Below, piece by piece: positions 1 to 12,105 of a DNA stretch of 64,000 nt. Numbering within the stretch: position 1 is the first letter of the stretch; the number at the start of each line of letters is the position of its first letter. The translations under genes and the position numbers were made by a program. The notes below the pieces were generated by a model that saw nothing but the letters and a program-made list of their open reading frames with translations, was not told the origin of the DNA and did no database searches. Source of the stretch: Terfezia claveryi (taxonomy: Eukaryota > Ascomycota > Pezizomycetes > Pezizales > Pezizaceae); contig WHUX01000068.1 of NCBI GenBank assembly GCA_015179025.1, positions 124,001 to 188,000 of the forward strand, written 5' to 3'.

Positions 1-490
1 ATAGAAGGACTCAGATTGAAATACTATTACAAAAAAATTGGATCAGAAGATAAAGATACAATTAATTAGAGACAAGAAATGTCTATAGTATTAGAACCCT
101 GGACACTCCCATAAGGACTATAGGAAACGACAACATAAGGTACCCATGTGTACAGGCGTATAAGATTTAGCTATACCGATAGCTACTAAGAATAAAAACA
201 ATAAGAATAAAATCAAGAAATGACCCTTATTAAGACAGGTACCAGATTTTAGCAAGGTATTTGTTAAAGCTAATGAATACCCCATACTAGCTTTGATTAA
301 TCTCCAAACAAAAGGAGGAGACTTATTCTATTCTCAATTTGTATACTTATACAAAATACCAACCAAAAGTATTGAGAAGAAATCATTAAGTACTATAATT
401 AAAGGCTCAAAAGGAATGATAGACAAAGCTTGTACTATCAAACTTGGTTGGATAGGTTATATAAAAGAATGAACATTCTATATAGCTTAT

Positions 491-778
491 TTGACTGGAT
501 GGGATATGATACTAGGATTACCTGCTCTCAGCAAAGTGCGAGCAATAATTCCTGCCCATCAGGAACCAGTTACTATCCAACTAGAAAATATTCTTCGATT
601 TCAGCTAAGTTTATGGAAAGGATCTAGAACTATGGCAAATAGTATAAGATCAGTATATACAGAGGTCAGTTGTAAATCAGTTACAGATTATAGTGAACCA
701 GATAATTGGGAAAATATTAGTGATATGGAAGATGCCAATTCAGAAAGAGAACTCATGACAGCTGTTTCTATGGTATAG
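491..778 (+). pseudogene. gypsy A1 retropepsin-like protease remnant
   Basis: The frame contains W-D-M-I-L-G-L-P-A-L, which matches the conserved block of gypsy aspartic proteases that precedes the RT (the D-x-I-L-G motif), followed by a stretch resembling the spacer to RT. The upstream catalytic D-S/T-G block is not clear in the decayed sequence before 490. No full-length protein is possible because stops surround the fragment. Confidence 0.6.
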
Positions 779-904
779 AAACAATTTAACCCTATAATGG
801 AGTTTTCCTTATTATTTCTCAAAACAATTCCATGGAAATTACTACCACTAAGAAAGATTTATCACTCTATCTAACCAAAAGCTACAGCTACTTGAATACC
901 AAAA

Positions 905-1470
905 TGGCGACCTTCAGAATATTGATTTAGACTACAAGTCTATGACAAATTAGTTGAAGAAGAAGCATCAAGTCATATATATAAAGTAGAAAATGACATA
1001 AATACTGTAGTCATATTCACTATTTTTAAACGAGATAAACCGGAAGAAGTCAGACACATTAATGACTGTTAAGACTACAATTTAGCTATTGAACTAGACA
1101 ATACCCCATTGCCAGATATTAATGAAGCAATTAAACTAGTAGCGAAGAATCCCATTTGGACTAAGCTCGACTTAGCCGATAGTATTTTTGAAATTAGAAA
1201 TAATAAAGAATCTGAGCAACACTCTACCTTTTTATGTTACATGGGATATTTCAGAAGTAAAGTTATGCAACAAGAGGATCGTAATACACCAGCCACTATA
1301 GTTCGCATTATATATAAAATTTTTAAGTATATAGTCTATAAAAATTTAATTATCTATATTGATAATATTATTATATTCTCTAAAATATATGAAGAATATG
1401 TAGAATTACTAAAGAAAGTACTTTAATGTCTACAGAATAAGAAATTCTATCTCAAAGAAAGCAAATGCTA
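905..1470 (+). pseudogene. gypsy A1 reverse transcriptase, N-terminal part
   Basis: Readable blocks include the R-H-I-N-D-like segment, P-L-P-D-I-N-E near 1106-1130, W-T-K-L-D-L near 1158 and Y-I-D-N-I-I-I-F-S near 1354-1380. In active Ty3/gypsy RTs the last block is Y-x-D-D; here the second catalytic aspartate reads Asn (AAT), a G-to-A change that would abolish activity. Stops interrupt the frame. The gene stops abruptly at a TA dinucleotide where the pogo element is inserted and resumes after 3685. Confidence 0.8.
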
Positions 1471-3685
1471 CTATATATTGCTAGGATTAGGACCACTACC
1501 AGGATATGGCTCAATATATTACTAGATACATTTTGAGCTAGATCTAGTTACACAAGAGGGCGGAGTAGATAGGACTGAAGGAATATAAAGGAAAGACCTC
1601 CGAGAGTGAATTTTGAGATATGTAGGTGGGGTACGAGGGGTTGTACCTCTTCGTAATAGAGGTAATGAGGTAGAAACAGTAATAACAGACAACATAGAAT
1701 TAGATGACAAAGATGAACTTGAATTAGAATTCCACTCATCCAAATCATTATCAGGAACCTCCATAACCACTGGTAATTGAATTAAAACCCGCTTGGCTTT
1801 TGTAGAGCGACCTACAGCTGATAGAGCAGCTGCTTATTTGGCCCATCTTTTCTCCACAGCCGGAGCTCACTTTAGATCTGCTGTATCTCGCTCCTTATAT
1901 AACCTAGCAAGTATTTTGCCATCAATTACCTCACCATAACCCTTTCCAATATGCCTCTTATCCTTTAGAGCTGCCAACTGTGCTGTCTCCTGCCATTTAC
2001 TAAATATAATTCGCTCTAGATCCCTATCCTTATCTGCTACAATCCCAAAGCACTCCAAGCATTCTATCATATCCAAAAGCTCTTCTCTGTCAACAGGAGC
2101 ATCTTCTTTTGACATAAGCTTGGCCTTTCGAGTGTGGCGGAGGAGGTCACTAGAGTTCTTCAAAGTTGTAATAGTTGTAGGGGGATGAGATGATGGTGAT
2201 TCTGAGACATCTCCGTATGGAAGTTTGCTAAGAATATGTCGAGCATTAAATGAAATTAAACCAGCCCTACGCCATCCTGCTATAATATTTTCTTTGGTAT
2301 ATATTGCTTGTTGAGCCTTAACAAGTAAAGGAAGGAAATTCTCCTTTCAAATTGTGAAAAATGAGAATCGAGTTGTCCAATCCACTACTTTGCCATATGC
2401 TTTTTGAAGTGGAGAAAACAGACCAACATCCAAAGACTGAAGTAGATGAGTACTATATGGTGGTAAACAATAGGGTTTGATATTAACTTCATTACAATAC
2501 TTAACAAACTCGAGAGTAATATGTGAATTATGTCTATCGATAATAAGAAGGTAGTAATGGGATGTTGCTGTAACTTGTGACTTCATTACCTGATCAAAAT
2601 GCTTAAGCCATTCTATCTCTAGCTTGTGGTTCATCCATCCTTTAAGTGAGGTTACAAATAAGTAGTTCCCTGCTTCTGAATTCTCATCCAAATGTTGAAA
2701 CCAACCTATATATCATTTTAGTCCCTTATAAATAACTAAAGGAGGTAATACTATACCATTTCCACAAATAGTTTCAATAACCATTATTAGCTCCTTATTG
2801 CCATCCTGCGCAAACTTTCCTGTCATTCCTCTTCCTCACCATCCACAAATAACCTTGCATCAATCAGACTTGCCTATCATAAACCCCTTCTCATCCATAT
2901 TAAACCACATGTCTTCCGGAATATCGAATTTTCGGATAAGTGAACCTAACTACTAAAAGTAATCAATTAGAACCTTTGGATTGCTAGCCTTAATCCTCTT
3001 TTTATCGAATGTGAATGAGAATTTCACTACAACATCTGAATGCCGATTGAGGAACCTAGTAATCCAATTCTTTCCTATAACTTAGTTCAAGTTCTTGGGT
3101 TCATTCCACAAAAAATTAACTGCTTCTCGAACATGCTTAATTCATAGAGGAAAGCCTGCAAGCTCCAACTGATATATCCAGCGTACAATAGCTCGTTCCT
3201 CTGCTGCTGTCACTAGCTGCTAGCACTCGTATCCAGCTACTCTGCCTTGTCCTCTATAAAAATGTCTTCGTAAGGTAATATATACAATACTATTGATTTT
3301 GGCTGCCTTAGGGATCAATGGGTAGAGCCCAGACTGCAGTCCCTTTAGTACACGAGTGATGGATGACTCCTTTTAGTCCTCTGTCTTGAGCTTTCTCAGC
3401 TTTATTTGACCTATTTTGCATGCTTGGAGCACCTAGACACTTTGAAAATATTTAGCTAATAATCACCCTTCATCAGCAGATTATACCTACCAGTGCCTGA
3501 TTCCCCATTATATTCCAGTCTTTGGGTAGTTAATCCTGAGGGTGAGGTGGTATTGAAGTATGGGCTTTGGTATTGCCCCACTTGCTCTATATTTGTATGT
3601 CGCAGACCCTTGTCACTACCTCTGTCACTAGCACATGGGGGCTGAGCCACATCCCAGTAGTGGTCCTAATCTTGGCGATGTATAG
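1471..3685 (-). mobile_element. pogo/Fot1-type (Tc1/mariner superfamily) DNA transposon nested in gypsy A1 RT
   Basis: The element is 2.2 kb, flanked by TA at 1469-1470 and 3686-3687, the target duplication expected of pogo/Fot1 elements. Its ends are inverted copies: the left end from 1471 runs through GGATTAGGACCACTACC and the complement is found at the right end around 3655-3671. If it is removed, the RT reading frame of gypsy A1 continues on the other side. It carries a minus-strand transposase with several stops, so it is dead. Confidence 0.88.
1867..3300 (-). pseudogene. pogo/Fot1 DDE transposase, degenerate
   Basis: Read on the minus strand, the N-terminal portion (about 3300-2930) resembles the helix-turn-helix DNA-binding half (ERAIVRWIYQLELAGFP-like). 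The central part (2691-2347) has L-L-I-I-D-R-H-N-S-H followed by Y-C-N-E and C-L-P-P-Y-S-T-H-L-L-Q-S-L-D-V-G-L-F, the hallmark DDE_1 block of pogo/Fot1/Tigger transposases. The Gly normally after the catalytic Asp is Arg here. The C-terminal piece (2163-1867) is a separate open stretch. In-frame stops at several points show it is inactive. Confidence 0.85.
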
Positions 3686-4378
3686 TAGTTCTTTACTCTA
3701 AGATTGGAAATCTTAAGATATGTTTTGACATCAGATAAATTACATATAGACCCAAAGAAAAGGACTACTATATTAACATTTCCAACTTCTACATGAAAAA
3801 AGGATCTTAGAGGATTCCTTAGAATTGTTAATTATCTCAGCAGATTTATTTCTGACTTGGTATCGTATGCAAGCACCCTATCAGAACTGCAAGGAGAAAT
3901 GAAGAAATGGGAATGAACAGATACTCATAATGCAGTGTTTAAAAAACTTAAAGAACCTGTAAATTCCTCTCATATTATAAAACCCTGAAATAATGAATCT
4001 ATTGAACCCAAATATTTAGTCTGTAATGCTAGTGATATAGGACTAGGATCATGGATAGGTCAAGGATTGTTGATGCATATCAGACTATTATGCTTCTACT
4101 CTAGAAAATTTAATCTAGCACAACTCAATTATCCTACCTTTCAAAAGGAATTATTTATAATTATTGACTCATTGAAATTTTTTGAAGTACAATTGAGAGG
4201 TCACAAGTTCACTATCTTTACCGACCACAAACCCTTAGTAACCTTCCATACTCAAATGCCTACAAGTCAAAAGTTAAGGTAATGGCTAGATTATCTAATA
4301 AAATTTGATATAGACATACAGTACACTACAGGAAAGGAAAATTTGATAGCAGATGCTCTATCGAGAAAGCATAAATAC
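3686..4378 (+). pseudogene. gypsy A1 RT C-terminal part and RNase H
   Basis: After the nested pogo element the frame resumes with the RT thumb/connection (F-L-R-I-V-N-Y-L-S-R-F-I) and then the RNase H domain: S-D-I-G-L-G-S-W-I-G-Q, Y-S-R-K-F-N, K-E-L-F-I-I-I-D-S-L and F-T-D-H-K-P-L, ending in A-D-A-L-S-R-K, the standard end of gypsy RNase H. The TDHKPL and ADALSR blocks identify it firmly. One stop (TAA near 4280) breaks the frame. Confidence 0.85.
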
Positions 4379-4876
4379 CTAGACACTCCCACTACCGAGG
4401 ATGAATATATTTCCAATAGCATTGATCCTCCCAACCATACCTATAACTGCAATATCTCTACTAATGCTTTAAGAAATTTCAACTCACTAGAAACCTCTAC
4501 TCAGAACAACATGTTTTCTCACGGAGCTATTAATTTCAAACATGTTCACTACGATTTCAACAAATGTTATGAAAGAGCCGAAGAACTTGAACACTATATC
4601 TTCTGTCCATATTTTAAGGGCATCCAGGATGAAGAAAGCAAATATAATATAATGAAGGAAGAAGAGTCCTCAGATGACGAGACTCTATCTACTATACTAG
4701 AAGAAGTTTTTAGTGTGTATGATCATATACCTAATATAAACAAGAACAAAACTTTAACAGTTCTTAAACTAAGATATAAGCCTCCCTCTTCTGAAAACAC
4801 TCAACAAAATGTCCTCGCTCTTAAAGAAGTGAAAGAAATTGCTATTGACCTAGCTCATAGCAATTGGCAATAACAC
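4379..4876 (+). pseudogene. open stretch between RNase H and gag-like/integrase region of gypsy A1, unrecognised
   Basis: An open frame continues directly after the RNase H ADALSR block for about 165 codons. It is hydrophilic and acidic (a D/E/S-rich segment around 4640-4700) and has no motif I recognise, although a C...H...C arrangement occurs near 4565-4605. It lies where the integrase N-terminus would normally begin. Its long openness in an otherwise stop-ridden element suggests chance or purifying selection before decay. Confidence 0.4.
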
Positions 4877-4949
4877 AAAAGGATGTATTAGTCGTTTTGC
4901 TGAGATTTCTACTGTCTAACTTATGGCAGTTTCCATGCCATAAACAACT

Positions 4950-5925
4950 ACATATATGCCGTCAAAATATACACAATTTGCAACTACCATAGACATGGCA
5001 GTTTGAACTATGACCTGTCAGCCTCAGTTTTTAAGAAAGAGAAAGAATTCCTTACATCTCATATTACACATCTTGTATTTGCAAATGAGTCTCAAAAGGA
5101 ACTAGCACCAGTACAATAAACACCAGCATATCCACCTCTACAAGCTCTCAATCGCGAAGAAGCTATCCATGAAATTAAGGAATTGGCTAAGAGATGGAAC
5201 ACTGACAAGCCAACACACCTCACTCTCCAACCTAGCATTTAGTTCAGTAACTCTACTGAATAAATGAGCATCCAACAAATGGAACAGGAGATCAAGGATA
5301 CTCCTGTTGCCCCTCAACAACCATAGAATACACCTCAACAACCAGCTGCAAATGCTAGCAGCAGCAATGCAATTCCAATCAATACTGCCGCTATTACTAC
5401 TCATTCCAAAAAGTAAGTAGCCATTAATGAAGACCTGGCACTATTACGGTGCAAGGCAGATAGGGGTAGGGGGTATGCAAATCGTCATAAGTTAGGTGAT
5501 ATATTGCAATTCAATAGATTGGAGGCCTGATGAACTCTACTTGCTATATATGTACCCACTTCCTGTATCTAGCTTTTGGCTCTCTGAGTAATGTTCTAAG
5601 TTCTAAGTTCGAAGACCAATTCTAAGTTCACCTCGCACATTATGCATCCAGTTAGGCCCAAGCAAGTAATTATGCCTTCATGCACTCTATATATTGATAT
5701 TCTGACAGATATCGCAATGATTGCTAGCTTGCCCCTAATAGGCATCCTCCTTCATTCAAGATACTAAGACCTCTAGACAGCGTTGTGATTTCTGTAAGTT
5801 CTTAGGATATAATGCTTCTACATGCAGGGAGAAGAAACTCACTATCAATGACTTCAACCTAAGGATTGAACTGACCCTCAACAAGTTCATTGAAGAGAAA
5901 TACATCAGCGATAGATAGAAAGATG
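4950..5925 (+). pseudogene. gag-like region with CCHC-type zinc knuckle in gypsy A1
   Basis: Two readable blocks: P-P-L-Q-A-L-N-R-E-E-A-I-H-E-I-K around 5135-5180, and after the solo LTR a C-D-F-C-x4-Y-x4-C block near 5789-5833, i.e. a CCHC zinc knuckle in which the His is Tyr. Both have matching blocks in copy A2 (13.9-14.5 kb), where the His is kept but the second Cys is Tyr. Between them is a Pro/Gln/Ala/Ser-rich linker. The insertion of a 299-bp solo LTR splits this region. Confidence 0.65.
5442..5740 (+). repeat. solo LTR (family S) inserted in gypsy A1
   Basis: A 299-bp block beginning TATTACGG and ending CCCTAATA is absent from the homologous position in copy A2. It matches the block at 59,186-59,494, which begins TGTTACGG and ends CCTTAACA. 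It is bordered by GGCAC (5437-5441) and GGCAT (5741-5745), a 5-bp target duplication differing by one C-to-T change. It therefore is a solo LTR left after LTR-LTR recombination. Confidence 0.85.
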
Positions 5926-7020
5926 ATAAGGACTACTTCATTACACATTGGCTAGACCAAGGTACAGGTATGAAAGCTGCATATCAATCATGTATGAGAG
6001 TATGTCCTATCTGGAAGAACTACTATGATATCTTTTTGAACTATAAGGATCATAAAAGAAAACATGGATTTTTGTATGTCAAGAACCAATAAGGACAATA
6101 GAGATTAGTCTTGCCCTCTACCTTTAATATCGAAGGTAAGAACTATCTCAAACTAGTTATTAAAGATGCACATGAAGCAACTACTTATGGTAGTATTGAA
6201 AAAACAATGAAATATCTTACTGACTGATATGATTGCCAGTCCTTTATAGAACCAACTAAGGACTACATCAGAAGTTTTGATACTTATTAATAGACAAAGT
6301 ATTCCAACAAAGCGCCACTTAGACTCATAACCCCATTACATGTACCAAGCAGGCTATGGATAGACATATCGATAGATTTTCTTAAGTTAGCACCTATGTT
6401 TACTAAGTATTCACTTTTGTACCCAAATATTCCTGTTGGAAAAGATCATGTAGTTTGTATTTCACAACTTTAGACAATTGTCAATAGACAATCAGGATTC
6501 AAGTTTCTTATTCCTGTCTCAGATAATTTCTTAGCAGAACAATGTACTGCTACTTTTGATACTTATGTAGTCCCGACTATAGGATACTCTTTCTGTATTA
6601 TTTTCGACCATAACACTATTTTTATATCAACGCACTTTTAAGATTGGGCTAGGAATGAAGGAATCAAGTTGGAACTATCCACCGCATATCATCTACGTGC
6701 AGATGGACAATCGGAAATTATGAACAAAGAAATTCTGCAAGTAGCAAGAGCCTATAAAATCGAAGGATTTGATTAGCTACAGAAACTACCAGAGATACAG
6801 TTGAAACTTAACTCTAGATACAATACTACTAGACAGAATAGTACCTTTTCTACACTATTTGAATTTAATATATATCTTGGCATATCGATACTTCCATACC
6901 CTATTAATGCATATGTACCAGCAAATAAATATCATGAGGTGACGTCTAAAAACCTATATGATACTAAGAAGACTCAAGCATCTCAAGTGAACAAATGACT
7001 ACCCAATACAGCCAAATTTT
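5926..7020 (+). pseudogene. gypsy A1 integrase, degenerate
   Basis: The zinc-binding segment is followed by the catalytic core: W-I-D-I-S-I-D-F-L near 6359-6385 (first Asp), I-I-F-D-H-N near 6598-6615 (second Asp) and T-A-Y-H-L-R-A-D-G-Q-S-E near 6683-6720 (Glu). All three DDE residues are still readable in this copy. Several stops show it is inactive. The C-terminal non-catalytic part runs to about 7250 (K-L-K-P-K-W and Y-I-S-K-L-K-P blocks). Confidence 0.85.
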
Positions 7021-7279
7021 CAGTTGGACAATAAGTTATGCTTTCTTTAGAAAATATCAACCTATCGAATATCTCATCCAAACTTAAACCAAAATGGCTA
7101 GACCTATTTCCTATTATTTCTAGTAATCGGAAACACAATAACTATAGCTTAGACCTATCTAGTTAACCTGACCTCCATCTCATATATAATACTTTTTATA
7201 TCAGTAAACTCAAACCTTATTATAAAAATGATCCTATCCAGTTCCCTCACAGACAATCTCAGGAACCAGAACCAATTCA

Positions 7280-7440
7280 AGATAATCGTTATGAAGTTGA
7301 AAAGGTATTAGAATTCAGAACAGCTCCTCGAACTGAAGAAAGACAATATAGGGTTAGATGGCTAGGATACTCTCCTAAACATAATTTCGGGGTAAATGCC
7401 AAGGATATCACTACAGAAATTCTCCAAGACTTCTGAACAA
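7280..7440 (+). pseudogene. chromodomain at C-terminus of gypsy A1
   Basis: The block Y-E-V-E-K-V-L-E-F-R, then R-Q-Y-R-V-R-W-L-G-Y-S-P-K-H-N, has the form of the chromodomain attached to integrases of chromoviruses, where it targets insertion to methylated-histone chromatin. Copy A2 has the same block around 15,895-16,000. A stop follows near 7434. Confidence 0.75.
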
Positions 7441-7683
7441 CTGAAAGTATGGAAAATATATTAAAGAGATATTGAAGGACTAAAGGAAAACAAGGACTAT
7501 GAACTAGAGATGAGACCCGAGCTCTCATCCAATAAGAACAAGATAAAATCATAAGTTAAGGAAACACTAAGAATATTCATGTTAATGCTAATGTATTAAT
7601 AATACATCAAAGCTTAGGATGTATGGAAACTAATATAGCGGAGTGAGAGAAGTAAGGATAGGAAATCCTTCTATGTGAGGAAG

Positions 7684-8363
7684 TGTAATGGAGAACGTTA
7701 TTTCATTGCTTATATAATTGATTATATACTTTTTGTATTTCCTATATTACTACTATATTATATAACTAAGCCTCTCGGTTGAAGGACTAGCCTTCCACTA
7801 CCTCCTATTACTTTATAAGCATCTATAGTATATAGAATTTGCCATGGGAAATTCCATGGAACTTGCCATATGAAGACACCCTCATTATGGCTGTGTGACC
7901 TTTATTTAAGGCGTGTGACTAGTTACTATAGCCATATGACTATTATTTAGGGTGTGTGACTTATTACTATGGCCATTTGACCTCTTTTATATAGCACACT
8001 ACCTTCTGATATGCCATCCTTTATTGTATTTATTTCTTTAGTCATCAGATCTCAAAGAAGTATAAATAGGCCGCTGGATTCTATTTGGAATCTATAGAAC
8101 AGAAGACAAGTAATAAGAAGCTCATAGCAGTAAGCAAGCCTATATTCTGATCAGATCAAGATCATATAGCTTAGCTAGTACAAATTATATAAGATAGATT
8201 ATACTAGTTAATTATTGTTCCCTCTAAGAATGTCTCACATAGTAATCTCCCTACTCTTCTGAGGTCTTACCTTAGTAGAACTGAAATACACAAATGTCTA
8301 TGTCTACAGATATAGATTGTATAAATAGTACCAAATAAATACTGTCTAGTACCATTTATTACA
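7684..8363 (+). repeat. 3' LTR of gypsy A1
   Basis: A 680-bp block starting TGTAATGGAGAACG and ending TTTATTACA (TG..CA). It matches 16,289-17,001 in copy A2 over its whole length. A purine-rich stretch ending in GTGAGGAAG lies directly upstream and would be the polypurine tract. Short GCCATRTGACC/GTGTGACT repeats occur at about 7880-7990. The fold-back repeat F1 begins right after it. Confidence 0.8.
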
Positions 8364-11300
8364 TTAATGTACCTAGCTATATCTATATATATATTTAGGG
8401 AATATCTTAGAAGTCTACTTGTCGGGTCCTAAAAGCAATTAGTAATGCCTTCACATAGAGTCTGGTAGTTTTCTGGTGAGTTTATGTATCTAGCTATACC
8501 TATGTCTGTACATATATATGGGAGATATCTTGCAACTGTACTTAGGGTATTCTAAGAGTAATTAGCTAGGCCTTTATATAGGGTCTACTTGTTTTCTAGT
8601 GAGTTTAGATACCTAGCTATGTCTATGTCTGTATACATAGATTAGGGATATCTTGCAACTGCACTTTTGGTATCTTAAGAGCAATTAGCAATACCTTTAT
8701 ATAGAGTCTGCTTTTTTTCTAGCGAGTTTACATACCTAGCTATACCTGTGTCTACACATATAGATTAGAGATATCTTGCAACTACACTTTTGGTATCTTA
8801 AGAGTAATTAGCTAGACCTTTACATAGAGTCTGTGGGTTGTCTGACAAGTTTATATACTTGGCTATGTCTATGTATATAGATAGGGGATATCTTAAGACT
8901 CCTAACCTCAGTGCTAGCTGCTTGACCTTCTACCAACTACTAGCTGGCTGTATTATATATCATACCTATGAAAAGAGGGGTCATATGTACACTCATATTC
9001 TATTAGGTTAGGCAGCCTTCAAAATATATGTCAGTTGATGTGGCCGGATAATATATATTAATTGGTCAGAAGGTAGATTTGTATATACTAGTGTAACAAA
9101 TTAGCATATATATATTTTAGGCTACATATACCTACTAGTTGTAAGTTTACTGAAGTGGGTAAAAGGTATAGAAAATAAGTACTAATGGAGGGCTTGTTCA
9201 TATGGACTTGTATATATGAGAAACTTATGCTTTTAGAGGCTTATATATATATATTAGTAAGAAACTCATACTTTTGGAAACTTATATATATATATATGAG
9301 AAACTCATACTTTGGAGTTATATATATATATGTAAGATAGTCATGCTTTTAAGGTTTATTAGCATATAGACAAAAAACTTATGCTTTTGGAGATATATAT
9401 ATATATATGCAAGAAAGTCGTACTTTTAGAGACTAATATATATATATAGGCAAGAAACTTATATATTTGCAGCCTCTAGACATACATGGAATCAATATAT
9501 TAGTTCTAAAAGTATAAGATTCTCATATATATATTAATAAGCCTTAAAAGTATGAGTTTTTTGCATATATATATATATATGTCTAAAAGTATGATTTTCT
9601 TGCCTATATGGTAAGAAACCTCAAAAGTATGACTTTCTTGCATATATATATATATCTTTAAAGCCCCAGTTCTATGCATATATATGTATATAACTTCAAA
9701 AGTATGAGTTTCTCATATATATTCTAAAAAGCCTCAAAAGTATAAGATTCTCACATATATATATATATATATATCTCCAAAAGCATGAGTTTCTTGACTA
9801 TATACTAATAAACCTCAAAAGTACAAGTTTCTTATATATATACTGATGAGCCTCAAAAGTATGATATTTTTACATATATATATATATAACTCTAAAAGCA
9901 TAAGTTTCTCGTATATATACTAATAAGCCTTAAAAGTATGACATTCTTATATATATATATATATATCTTCAAAAGTATAAGTTTTTTACCTATATGCTAA
10001 TGAACCTCAAAAGTATGAGTTTCTTATATATATACTAATAAGCTTCAAAAGTATGAGATTCTCGCATATATATATATATAAGTCTCCAAAGTATGAGATT
10101 CTTGCATATATATATATATATAAGTCTCCAAAGTACAAGTTTCTCACATATATATATATAAGTCTCTAAAAGCATGAGTTTCTCGTATATATATATATAT
10201 AAGCCTACAAAAGTATGAGTTTCTCACATATATAAGTCTATATAAACAAGCCTGCCATTAGTGCTCATCTTCCATACCTATTACCCACTTTGGTAAACTT
10301 ACGGCTGGCAGGTATATGTAGCTTAAAACATGCATATACTAATTTGTTACACTAGCTTGTGCAAATCTGTCTTCTGACCAATTAATATATATTTTCTGGC
10401 CGCATCAACTGATATATATTTCCAGGGCTACCCAACCCAACAGAATATAAGAGTATATGTACTTCCTTCTTTTATAGGTATAATACATAATGCAGCCAGC
10501 CAGTAGTCAGCAGAAGGTCAAGCAGCTAGCACTGAGGTTAGGACTCTCGAGATATCCTCTATCTATATATATAGATATAGCCAAGTGTATGAACTCATTA
10601 GACAACTCACAGATTTTATGTGAAGGCCTAGCTAATTGCTCTTAGGATACTTAAAGTGCAGTTATGAGATATTCCCAATCTATGTGCATAGACATAGATA
10701 TAACTAGGTATATAAACTTGCCAGAAAATAAGCAGACTCTATATGAAGGTATTGCTAATTACTCTTAGGACACTAAAAGTGCAGTTGCAAAATATCTCCA
10801 ATCTATGTATACAGATATAGGTATAGCTAGGTATGTAAACTCGCAAGAAAACAAGTAGACTCTATGTAAAGGCATTGCTAATTACTTTTGAAATATTCAA
10901 AGTACAGTTGCAAGATATCTCTAATTAATGTACATAGACACAGGCATAGCTAGGTATGTAAACTCATCAGAAAATAAGTAGACCCTATGTTAAGGTCTAG
11001 TAAAATACTCTTAGGATACCCTAAGTGCAGTTTTGAGATATTCTTTATATATATATATAGATACAGATATAGCTAGGTATATGAACTCATCAGAAAACTA
11101 GTAGACTCTATGTGAAAGCATTGCTAATTTCTCTTAGGACTCTGCCAAGATATTCACTATCAATATGCATAGATATAGCTAAGTATATAAACTCACTAGA
11201 AAACTATCAGACTCTATATAAAGGTATTACTAATTGCTCTTAGGACTCTGCAAGTGTTCTCCTGAGATATCCTCTATTAATATAGACAGATATAGCTAGG

Positions 11301-12105
11301 TACATGGACTCACCAGCAAATCCGCTATGGGACTGCCTAGCTAATTACTCTTAGGAGACTCTCGAGATATCTTTTATTAATATGCATAGACATAGCTAGG
11401 TACATGGACTCGCCAGCAAATCTACAGACTCTATGGAACTGCCTAGCTAATTGGTCTACGACTAGAGGTTACTTGTGGTAGTGGATAACTATATTAGTGT
11501 GAGTAGTTTCTACTTTGGAGACTACTGAGGTCTAGGAATAGCTAGATTATAGGAGGTATATATAGTAGACAGAGTTCTAGTAGGATTTATGATGGAATAG
11601 TTTAGTGGAAGTACAAATATGGCTCATCAGTATATATAGAAGCTCAAGTTCATATAGTGTATGCAATATATTACTTATACTTGGCTGCTTTTACCTGACT
11701 ACCTATCTCTACCTAGCTATATTTGCTTAGCTGCTATTACTATTATTCTCTATATGTGCCAAGTAGAGTAGACATATTACTGTCAGGTAGTTGTGCTACA
11801 GTGCATATCTACATTACAGAGATATACTATACTCTTATAGTATCTAGATATTAAATAACTATAGATTGGCACCTAGGTGCAGAAACAATATATTATTTAG
11901 AGGCACAGATACACAAGTTAGAATACTAGGGCGCTATTACATAATACTGAACCCTAGGATACTAACCTCCTAAGTACAATATCAGGGAGTGGATTATCAA
12001 TAGGTAGCTATCATGGCATATAGAGTGACCAGGTGTCCAAGAGGTTGGTATAGTTTGTCAAGAGACCTAGAGGAGTAATAAGGCAAGGCAAAGTCTTTCA
12101 TAATA
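8364..12105. repeat. Giant fold-back repeat F1 (decayed copy)
   Basis: The same 3.7-kb structure as F2 (55.6-58.48 kb). The left arm (8364-about 9180) consists of about 130-bp tandem units containing GATATCTTGCAACTGCACTT and CTAGCTATACCTATGTC-like blocks followed by a unique segment. A central AT-microsatellite spacer runs 9180-10,245. The right arm (10,245-11,450) is the inverted complement with more tandem units. A non-palindromic tail runs 11,450-12,105. Its end reads ATAATA then TA, the C/G-depleted form of the GTGATG terminus of F2. Compared with F2 most differences are C-to-T or G-to-A. No credible coding region. Confidence 0.85.
9180..10245. repeat. central microsatellite spacer of F1
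   Basis: Repeated blocks of GAGAAACTCATACTTTTGGAG with (TA)n runs on the left half, and the inverted form TCCAAAAGCATGAGTTTCTC on the right half, with the change of orientation at about 9490. Unit spacing is roughly 45-65 bp. The spacer is longer than in F2 (about 1.07 kb against about 0.7 kb). Confidence 0.85.

Larger units (their letters stand above)
1..8363 (+). mobile_element. Ty3/gypsy chromovirus-like LTR retrotransposon A1, 5' end outside window, decayed
   Basis: Protease, reverse transcriptase, RNase H, a zinc-knuckle (gag-like) region, integrase and a chromodomain can be read in this order on the plus strand, ending in a 3' LTR. Nearly every domain carries stops (TAA/TAG/TGA) of the kind made by C-to-T or G-to-A changes. 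Two later insertions sit inside it: a pogo/Fot1 DNA transposon at 1471-3685 and a solo LTR at 5442-5740. The 5' LTR is not in the window. A second, shorter copy of the family lies at 13.88-17.0 kb. Ty3/gypsy chromovirus assignment rests on the integrase/chromodomain order; the position of the zinc knuckle is unusual. Confidence 0.88.
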
